Of a stretch of 7,452 nt of DNA, positions 1 to 4,374 are shown in pieces; position 1 is the stretch's first letter, and each line of letters starts with the position of its first letter. The notes below the pieces were generated by a model. That model had not been told where the DNA came from. It worked only from the letters and a program-made list of their open reading frames with translations, and did not search any database. This stretch comes from UBA7239 sp035430165 (GTDB taxonomy: Bacteria > Pseudomonadota > Gammaproteobacteria > Pseudomonadales > UBA7239), in assembly GCA_035430165.1 (NCBI GenBank), contig DAOMGE010000071.1:1-7452 (forward strand), read 5' to 3'. Position numbers and translations under genes: made by a program.

Positions 1-702
1 CGCGCCATTGCCGATAAAGTCGGCGCGTATCTGTTCGTGGACATGGCGCACGTTGCCGGTCTGGTGGCGGCAGGCATCTATCCCAACCCTGTGCCGTTTG
101 CTGATGTAGTCACCACCACCACGCACAAAACCTTGCGCGGCCCACGCGGCGGTCTGATTCTGGCGCGCGCCAACGAAGCATTGGAAAAGAAACTGAATTC
201 CGCCGTGTTTCCCGGCAACCAGGGCGGCCCGTTGATGCACGTCATCGCTGCCAAAGCCGTGTGTTTTTACGAAGCGCTGCAACCCTCTTTCAAAGCCTAC
301 CAACAACAGGTATTGGCCAATGCACAAGCCATGGCAGCGACGGTCATATCACGCGGTTACCAAGTGGTTTCCGGCGGCACTGAAAATCATCTGTTCCTGC
401 TGTCACTGATCGATAAAAACATCACCGGCAAAGAGGCAGACGCTGCACTCGGCCGTGCGCATATCACCGTCAACAAAAACGCCGTGCCGAATGACCCACG
501 CCCACCGATGGTGACATCCGGTATCCGTATCGGCACACCGGCCTGCACCACCCGCGGTTTTGGCGCAGCAGAATGCACGGAACTGGCAAACTGGATTTGC
601 GATATTTTTGACGCAATGGAAGCAGGCAACGCCGACGCAACGATTGATGCAGTGCGCGCAAAAGTGTCAGCGCTGTGCGCAAAACATCCGGTTTACCGTT
701 GA
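1..702 (+). CDS. glyA: Serine hydroxymethyltransferase, C-terminal part (5' end outside window)
   Basis: PLP-dependent cytosolic enzyme that converts serine and tetrahydrofolate to glycine and 5,10-methylene-tetrahydrofolate, the main one-carbon source for purine and dTMP synthesis. The frame is open from base 1, so the gene enters from outside the window; the GTG at 37 is internal. Of 233 visible residues, the signature TTTTHKTLRGPRGG carries the PLP-binding lysine at visible residue 43 (codon 127-129), matching Lys229 of the E. coli enzyme, so about 186 residues are missing. SGIRIGTPA carries the substrate-carboxylate arginine at visible residue 176 (codon 526-528, Arg363 equivalent). The C-terminus (CAKHPVYR) is typical and the TGA is at 700-702. 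A strong terminator follows within 10 bases. In many gamma- and betaproteobacteria nrdR follows glyA directly; here two minus-strand yfbR copies lie between them. Family assignment is very secure. Confidence 0.97.
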   Translation, partial: RAIADKVGAYLFVDMAHVAGLVAAGIYPNPVPFADVVTTTTHKTLRGPRGGLILARANEALEKKLNSAVFPGNQGGPLMHVIAAKAVCFYEALQPSFKAYQQQVLANAQAMAATVISRGYQVVSGGTENHLFLLSLIDKNITGKEADAALGRAHITVNKNAVPNDPRPPMVTSGIRIGTPACTTRGFGAAECTELANWICDIFDAMEAGNADATIDAVRAKVSALCAKHPVYR

Positions 703-708
703 TACATG

Positions 709-775
709 AAAAAGGTGCCGGAGGGATTATTTTTTGAGCAATTTGCGCATTTTTAAATCCCTCCGGCACCTTTTT
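709..775 (+). terminator. Strong intrinsic terminator after glyA, likely bidirectional
   Basis: A perfect 20-bp inverted repeat: left arm 709-728 (AAAAAGGTGCCGGAGGGATT), right arm 756-775 (its exact reverse complement), with a 27-base A/T-rich loop. The right arm ends in TTTTT followed by ATTT, so it can terminate glyA transcripts. Read on the minus strand it also ends in a T-run (TTTTTC), so it can stop transcription arriving from the yfbR copies. It begins 7 bases after the glyA stop. The long perfect stem and long loop are larger than a typical terminator, so the element may also be a mobile REP/MITE-like repeat used as a terminator (inference). Confidence 0.88.
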
Positions 776-820
776 ATTTGCCAATCAAAAGTGGACGTCC
801 GCAAAGATAGCAGGGAGGAT
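776..820. other. Short intergenic stretch without recognised signals
   Basis: About 45 bases between the glyA terminator and the stop codon of the truncated yfbR copy. It contains an 8-base palindrome (GGACGTCC, 793-800) but no reading frame, promoter or further hairpin that I can support. It is probably the original 3' flank of the ancestral yfbR gene, because the duplication ends exactly at its edge (inference). Confidence 0.5.
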
Positions 821-1357
821 TTAACTCAACGGCCGGATCAGCTCATCCAGCGTCAGGTCAAAGCTGGGCAGGAATTTCTCGCAGAACTCGCGCACTTCCG
901 GCTGTTGCATTTGCGACAGCTTCTCTTCCATATCGTGCATTGCCTTGCTGAATTCCGGATTGCCCGCGATCATTTCACTCTTGCATTTGGTGTAGGCGAC
1001 GATCAGGTCTGCCGCTTTCACCAGTTGCTTGAGCGCAGGATCGACTTTTTCAGATAACAGGAATGGCGCGTAATTCTCGCGCAGGCTTTCCGGCAACATC
1101 GCCAGCATTTCGCGTTCGGCAGCGTGTTCCACTTCCTTGTAGGCATCGCGGATTTTTTCGTTGTGGTATTTGATCGGTGACGGCAAATCGCCGGTCAACA
1201 CTTCCGATGCATCATGATACAGCGCCGTCAGCACCAGTGTACCGAGATCCAGTTGCGTGGCATGCCAGCGGTTGTGCAAGACACCCAGTGCATGCGCCAC
1301 CACCGCCACTTCAAAACTGTGCTCCATCACATTTTGAATAAAAGGGGTCAGAGACAC
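821..1357 (-). CDS. N-terminally truncated duplicate of YfbR-like 5'-deoxynucleotidase (probable gene remnant)
   Basis: An open frame of 178 codons whose last 170 residues (NVMEHSFEV onward) are identical in protein sequence to residues 30-199 of the neighbouring full-length copy. It keeps the HD-domain ligands: the His of MEHS, the HD of YHDASE, and the Asp of VKAADL. It lacks the first 29 native residues, including the Arg-Trp pair (R18/W19 in E. coli YfbR) that contacts the nucleotide. These are replaced by eight residues (MSLTPFIQ) encoded by the adjacent inverted repeat. The only upstream start is a GTG at 1355-1357 inside that hairpin, with a poor, distant ribosome site; an ATG at 1325-1327 would start even later. 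The stop (TAA, 821-823) directly follows RPLS, two codons earlier than in the other copy. The hairpin just upstream would also block read-through from the full copy. It is probably unexpressed or non-functional, but the frame is intact. Confidence 0.72.
   Translation of the reverse strand: MSLTPFIQNVMEHSFEVAVVAHALGVLHNRWHATQLDLGTLVLTALYHDASEVLTGDLPSPIKYHNEKIRDAYKEVEHAAEREMLAMLPESLRENYAPFLLSEKVDPALKQLVKAADLIVAYTKCKSEMIAGNPEFSKAMHDMEEKLSQMQQPEVREFCEKFLPSFDLTLDELIRPLS
824..1335. repeat. 512-bp direct repeat, copy A (yfbR 3' part)
   Basis: Matches 1436-1947 at a constant offset of 612 bases, with three mismatches by eye: G836/A1448, G884/A1496 and T1310/C1922. All three fall at third codon positions and are synonymous (Ile, Phe, Glu). 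Identity stops abruptly at both edges: 823/1435 on the left and 1336/1948 on the right. The near identity indicates a recent event or ongoing gene conversion. Confidence 0.97.
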
Positions 1358-1393
1358 TTGAGAATTATTCCCTTTTGTCTCTGGCCCCTTTTT
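1340..1393. repeat. REP/MITE-like inverted repeat between the yfbR copies; possible bidirectional terminator
   Basis: Left arm 1340-1356 (AAAAGGGGTCAGAGACA) pairs with right arm 1376-1392 (TGTCTCTGGCCCCTTTT) along 17 positions with a single G-T wobble, around a 19-base loop. The right arm runs on into a fifth T at 1393. Arms of the type AAAAGGGGTCAGAG, with the mirrored CTCTGACCCCTTTT, resemble the dispersed palindromes associated with REP-associated Y1 (IS200-like) transposases in many proteobacteria; that link comes from memory of the family. No transposase gene lies in the window. Both strands end in T-runs, so it can act as a terminator, notably for the full yfbR copy. It also encodes the replacement N-terminus of the truncated copy. 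Confidence 0.75.
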
Positions 1394-1402
1394 CGATAAC
1401 TG

Positions 1403-1426
1403 TTCCCTGAGCGGAGTCGAAGGGAA
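1403..1426. repeat. Short REP-like inverted repeat of the CCCTGAGCGGAGTCGAAGGG type
   Basis: Six-base arms TTCCCT (1403-1408) and AGGGAA (1421-1426) flank a 12-base core. The core sequence GAGCGGAGTCGA within CCCT/AGGG resembles a short intergenic repeat I know from many unrelated bacterial genomes (recognition from memory, not searched). A further TCCCT at 1430-1434 offers an alternative partner for the AGGGA arm. The element abuts the 3' edge of the repeated yfbR segment. The new stop codon of the full copy (TAA, 1427-1429 read on the minus strand) lies immediately beside it. Confidence 0.6.
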
Positions 1427-2032
1427 TTATCCCTGACTCAACGGCCGAATCAGCTCATCCAGCGTCAGGTCAAAGCTGGGCAGGAATTTCTCGCAAAACT
1501 CGCGCACTTCCGGCTGTTGCATTTGCGACAGCTTCTCTTCCATATCGTGCATTGCCTTGCTGAATTCCGGATTGCCCGCGATCATTTCACTCTTGCATTT
1601 GGTGTAGGCGACGATCAGGTCTGCCGCTTTCACCAGTTGCTTGAGCGCAGGATCGACTTTTTCAGATAACAGGAATGGCGCGTAATTCTCGCGCAGGCTT
1701 TCCGGCAACATCGCCAGCATTTCGCGTTCGGCAGCGTGTTCCACTTCCTTGTAGGCATCGCGGATTTTTTCGTTGTGGTATTTGATCGGTGACGGCAAAT
1801 CGCCGGTCAACACTTCCGATGCATCATGATACAGCGCCGTCAGCACCAGTGTACCGAGATCCAGTTGCGTGGCATGCCAGCGGTTGTGCAAGACACCCAG
1901 TGCATGCGCCACCACCGCCACCTCAAAACTGTGCTCCATCACATTTTCGCGGATGGCATTGCGTTTCATGCCCCAGCGCTCGATCCAGCGCAGTTTGCTC
2001 AGGTAGGCGAAAAAATGGCTGGTCTTGGACAT
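1427..2032 (-). CDS. yfbR: YfbR-like 5'-deoxynucleotidase (HD domain), full-length copy
   Basis: Cytosolic metal-dependent phosphohydrolase of the HD superfamily; E. coli YfbR removes phosphate from deoxyribonucleoside 5'-monophosphates. The protein is 201 aa against 199 in E. coli and aligns end to end: SHFFAYLSKL at the N-terminus, RW at 19-20 (nucleotide contacts R18/W19), NVMEHS with metal ligand H34, YHDASEVLTGDLP with H69-D70, E73 and D78, and metal ligand D138 in VKAADLIVAY. All expected catalytic positions are present. The ATG at 2030-2032 fits the family start; a weak GGAG lies 12 bases upstream. The gene is divergent from nrdR across 87 bases. The last two codons (Gln-Gly) and the stop come from the repeat-rich spacer, not from the shared 512-bp segment. 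Without them the protein would end at RPLS with 199 residues, as in the other copy. Family is secure; exact substrate range is inferred. Confidence 0.92.
   Translation of the reverse strand: MSKTSHFFAYLSKLRWIERWGMKRNAIRENVMEHSFEVAVVAHALGVLHNRWHATQLDLGTLVLTALYHDASEVLTGDLPSPIKYHNEKIRDAYKEVEHAAEREMLAMLPESLRENYAPFLLSEKVDPALKQLVKAADLIVAYTKCKSEMIAGNPEFSKAMHDMEEKLSQMQQPEVREFCEKFLPSFDLTLDELIRPLSQG
1436..1947. repeat. 512-bp direct repeat, copy B (inside full-length yfbR)
   Basis: Partner of the 824-1335 segment. It covers codons for residues 30-199 of the intact gene, plus part of codon 29. On the high-coordinate side the gene continues normally into its native N-terminus. On the low-coordinate side it joins the 100-bp spacer of inverted repeats. 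Thus copy B keeps the original 5' flank and copy A probably keeps the original 3' flank, with the spacer at the junction. Confidence 0.97.
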
Positions 2033-2119
2033 GGCAGGGACTCACTCCGTCTGGCGCTCACCGTTTCCGGCAATTCGCCGTTACAATCAGCGCCATTGTA
2101 GACCAAGGAAGCACTGGCC
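2033..2119. promoter_or_regulatory. Divergent yfbR / nrdR intergenic region with facing TACAAT elements
   Basis: An 87-base gap from which yfbR (-) and nrdR (+) diverge. It contains a perfect inverted repeat, TACAAT (2082-2087) and ATTGTA (2095-2100), separated by seven bases (CAGCGCC). Each arm looks like a -10 hexamer: the left for nrdR, the right, read on the minus strand, for yfbR. No good -35 hexamer is visible for either, so the promoter reading is tentative. The dyad could instead be an operator. It does not resemble the A/T-rich NrdR box consensus. A ribosome site AAGGA (2105-2109) precedes the nrdR ATG by 10 bases. Confidence 0.45.
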
Positions 2120-2581
2120 ATGCATTGCCCGTTTTGCGGAGAGACAGAAACCAAGGTAATCGACTCGCGCCTCGTTGCCGAAGGCGACCAGGTGCGCCGG
2201 CGGCGCGAATGCCTCGGCTGCCACGAGCGATTCACCACCTATGAAGTTGCCGAACTGCTGATGCCGCGCATCATCAAGAGTGACGGTTCACGCGTCCCGT
2301 TTGACGAACCGAAGTTGCGCGCCGGCATGCAAAAAGCACTGGAAAAACGCCCGGTGAGTATGGAAGACATCGAATCCGCCATCACACACATCAAACATTA
2401 TCTGCAGGCGACCGGTGAACGCGAATTGTCATCGCGTGTGGTGGGTGAAAAAGTGATGGACCAGTTGCGCAGGCTCGACAAGGTGGCCTACGTGCGCTTC
2501 GCGTCTGTCTATCGCGACTTCAAGGATCTCGACGAATTCCGTGCCGAGATCGACAAGCTGCAGCCGCAAACTGCCGGGTAA
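2120..2581 (+). CDS. nrdR: Transcriptional repressor NrdR
   Basis: Zinc-ribbon/ATP-cone repressor that senses ATP/dATP and shuts down ribonucleotide reductase operons. The protein is 153 aa (149 in E. coli). The N-terminal zinc ribbon is complete: C3 and C6 in MHCPFCG, C31 and C34 in ECLGCHERFTTYE. The basic run RRRR at 26-29 belongs to the DNA-binding part. The ATP-cone follows from about residue 48 (MPRIIKSDGSRVPFDEPKL) to about 137 (VAYVRFASVYRDFKDLDEF). The ATG at 2120 is fixed by the family start MHCPFCG and has AAGGA 10 bases upstream. The gene begins a tight operon with ribD (6-base gap) and ribE, an arrangement frequent in proteobacteria. The divergent neighbour yfbR also acts on deoxynucleotides. 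Confidence 0.97.
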   Translation: MHCPFCGETETKVIDSRLVAEGDQVRRRRECLGCHERFTTYEVAELLMPRIIKSDGSRVPFDEPKLRAGMQKALEKRPVSMEDIESAITHIKHYLQATGERELSSRVVGEKVMDQLRRLDKVAYVRFASVYRDFKDLDEFRAEIDKLQPQTAG

Positions 2582-2587
2582 TACGAC

Positions 2588-3676
2588 ATGCCCGCTAATG
2601 ACATCCAGTACATGGCACGCGCACTGCAACTCGCCAATAACGGGCACTACAGCACGTCGCCCAATCCGCGCGTCGGTTGCGTCATCACCAAAAATAACGC
2701 GGTGATTGCGGAAGGCTGGCACGCCGTGGCCGGTGGCCCGCATGCAGAAATTGTTGCACTGCAACATGCCAGTGGTCACACGCACGGTGCAACAGCTTAC
2801 GTCACGCTGGAACCCTGCTCGCACCACGGCAAGACCGGCCCTTGCTGTGAAGCATTGATTAACGCCGGCATCACACGCGTGGTCTACGGCATGCAGGATC
2901 CGAATCCGCAAGTCGCAGGCCAGGGTTTACAAAAATTACGTGACGCCGGCATTCTGGTGGATGGCCCGGTGCTGGAAACACAAGCGCGCGCACTGAATCC
3001 CGGCTTCATCAAACGCATGGAAACCGGCTTGCCATTTGTGCGGGTAAAAATGGCGATGAGCATGGATGGCCGCACGGCGATGGCATCCGGCGAATCACAA
3101 TGGATTACCGGCGAAGCGGCGCGACAGGATGTGCAAAAATTGCGCGCGCAAAGTTGCGCCATTCTCACCGCCGCCAGCACTGTGTTGATTGATAACGCAC
3201 AACTCAACGTGCGCGAACCGGAATTGCTCGCGGCACTCGGCAACCGCCGTCCGCGGCGTGTATTGCTCGACCAGCACGCACACATCGCGCCGGATGCAAA
3301 AATATTTGACGACACCGCACCCACCCTGTGGTGTACCAGCAAAGCGGCGCCGACTGCACTGCCATCGCATATCCAGCATTGGTCGTTGCCGTTACAGCAC
3401 CATCACGCCGACCTGCGCGTACTGCTCGCAGAACTCGCGGGGCGCGGCTGTAACGACATACTGGTCGAAGCGGGCGCCACACTCGCCGGCGCATTCCTGC
3501 AGGAAAAACTGGTGGATGAACTGATTATCTACATGGCGCCGAAATTACTGGGCAGCACCGCGCGACCATTATTCACACTGCCGTTTGAAGCGATGGAAGA
3601 AGCACACAACCTGAAAATTCTCGACGTGCGCGCCGTCGGTGATGACTGGCGCTTCACCGTCAAACCGCTTGATTGA
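2588..3676 (+). CDS. ribD: Bifunctional diaminohydroxyphosphoribosylaminopyrimidine deaminase / 5-amino-6-(5-phosphoribosylamino)uracil reductase
   Basis: Catalyses the second and third steps of riboflavin synthesis: deamination of the pyrimidine product of GTP cyclohydrolase II, then NADPH-dependent reduction of its ribosyl side chain. The 362-aa length is normal. The N-terminal deaminase domain (about 1-145) shows the zinc site: H52-A-E54 (HAE, with E54 as proton shuttle) and PCSHHGKTGPC with C77 and C86. The reductase domain (about 148-360) has VKMAMSMDGRTA, GESQWITG and ILVEAGATLAGAFLQEKLVDELIIYMAPKLLG split across its core. The ATG at 2588 gives MPANDIQYMARALQLA, which fits the E. coli start; the ATG at 2612 is an alternative but would drop the first eight residues. 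No clear ribosome site is seen, so coupling to nrdR across 6 bases is likely. Secure. Confidence 0.97.
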   Translation: MPANDIQYMARALQLANNGHYSTSPNPRVGCVITKNNAVIAEGWHAVAGGPHAEIVALQHASGHTHGATAYVTLEPCSHHGKTGPCCEALINAGITRVVYGMQDPNPQVAGQGLQKLRDAGILVDGPVLETQARALNPGFIKRMETGLPFVRVKMAMSMDGRTAMASGESQWITGEAARQDVQKLRAQSCAILTAASTVLIDNAQLNVREPELLAALGNRRPRRVLLDQHAHIAPDAKIFDDTAPTLWCTSKAAPTALPSHIQHWSLPLQHHHADLRVLLAELAGRGCNDILVEAGATLAGAFLQEKLVDELIIYMAPKLLGSTARPLFTLPFEAMEEAHNLKILDVRAVGDDWRFTVKPLD

Positions 3677-3689
3677 AGGACTGGATTTT

Positions 3690-4352
3690 ATGTTTACCGG
3701 CATCGTGCAAGCAGTAGGAAAACTGGTGGCGAGTGAAAATCGCAGCGGCGACAAACGTTTGCGCATCCACACTGCTGACCTGGATTTATCCGATGTGATA
3801 CTCGGTGACAGCATCGCCACCAACGGCGTCTGTCTCACCGTGGTGGCATTGCCCGGCGACGGTTTCTGGGCGGATGTTTCCGTCGAGACGCTCGACTACA
3901 CCACGCTCGGCGCACTGAAAAATGGCGCGCCGGTGAATCTGGAAAAAGCACTGCGCGCCAGCGACCGCCTCGGCGGCCATATCGTCAGCGGCCATGTCGA
4001 CGGCGTGGGCGACGTCGTCAGCATCCACAACGATGCCCGCTCCATTCGCTACACACTGCGCGCACCGGATGCACTGGCAAAATACATCGCGCACAAAGGC
4101 TCAATCTGCGTCGACGGCGTGAGCCTCACCGTGAATGCCGTACACGGCAGCGAATTCGAATTGAATATCGTGCCGCACACGCAACAGAAGACCGTGTTTG
4201 GTGATTATAAAGTTGGCTCACGCGTCAACCTGGAAGTGGATGTGATTGCACGTTATCTGGAGCGATTGCTGCTCGGTGAAAAAGCGGCAGACCCAAAAAC
4301 CGGCAATGCACTGACGATGGGATTTCTCGCCGAGAACGGTTTTCTGCGATAG
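3690..4352 (+). CDS. ribE: Riboflavin synthase, alpha subunit
   Basis: Final enzyme of riboflavin synthesis: dismutates two 6,7-dimethyl-8-ribityllumazine molecules into riboflavin and the pyrimidine precursor. The protein is 220 aa and built of two tandem lumazine-binding barrels: residues 1 to about 96 (MFTGIVQAVG, ATNGVCLTV) and about 97-200 (GGHIVSGHVDGVG, GSICVDGVSLTVN, NIVPHTQQKT). The catalytic positions known from E. coli, F2, C48 and H102, are all at the same numbers. The start is the ATG at 3690, with GAAGGA 9 bases upstream; an in-frame upstream ATG at 3639 would overlap ribD and is rejected because the family starts at MFTGIV. The gene lies 13 bases after ribD. Its TAG stop (4350-4352) is the outer edge of a hairpin. 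Naming varies: it is called ribC in E. coli and ribE in many annotations. No ribBA or ribH follows here. Confidence 0.96.
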   Translation: MFTGIVQAVGKLVASENRSGDKRLRIHTADLDLSDVILGDSIATNGVCLTVVALPGDGFWADVSVETLDYTTLGALKNGAPVNLEKALRASDRLGGHIVSGHVDGVGDVVSIHNDARSIRYTLRAPDALAKYIAHKGSICVDGVSLTVNAVHGSEFELNIVPHTQQKTVFGDYKVGSRVNLEVDVIARYLERLLLGEKAADPKTGNALTMGFLAENGFLR

Positions 4353-4374
4353 GGGCGCATGCAATGCGCCCCTA
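4350..4374. terminator. Perfect hairpin between convergent ribE and recJ carrying both stop codons
   Basis: Arms 4350-4360 (TAGGGGCGCAT) and 4364-4374 (ATGCGCCCCTA) are exact reverse complements of 11 bases around a 3-base GCA loop. The outermost TAG on the plus strand is the ribE stop; the outermost TAG on the minus strand is the recJ stop. The position between convergent genes suggests a two-way terminator or 3'-end stabiliser, but neither side has a T-run, so intrinsic termination is uncertain. The sequence type (GTAGGGGCGCA with its mirror) resembles a dispersed palindromic repeat found in many genomes (memory only). Confidence 0.7.

Noticed and set aside
37..45. GTG at 37 as the start of glyA
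   Set aside because: The frame is open to base 1 and the upstream codons encode normal SHMT sequence (RAIADKVGAYLFVDMAH).
709..1426. CRISPR array
   Set aside because: The inverted repeats are single, of different sequence and irregularly spaced; there are no regularly spaced direct repeats with spacers.
821..2032. yfbR repeat as a pure assembly artefact
   Set aside because: The copies differ at three sites and are split by 100 bp of unrelated sequence, so a simple collapsed or expanded repeat does not explain them. Strain mixing remains possible.
2033..2119. NrdR box in the nrdR upstream region
   Set aside because: No A/T-rich dyad resembling the ACAC..TATAT..GTGT consensus is present; the dyad seen is TACAAT-N7-ATTGTA.
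1789..2244. 151-codon plus-strand frame across the yfbR start and into nrdR
   Set aside because: Antisense to yfbR and then out of frame with nrdR. It is low-complexity Pro/Arg/His-rich and matches no family I know.
3639..3689. Upstream ATG extending riboflavin synthase by 17 residues
   Set aside because: The extension overlaps ribD, and the family begins at MFTGIV. The ATG at 3690 has a good GAAGGA ribosome site.
2580..3700. FMN riboswitch controlling the riboflavin genes
   Set aside because: Gaps before ribD (6 bases) and ribE (13 bases) are far too short for an RFN element, and no such fold is seen before nrdR.
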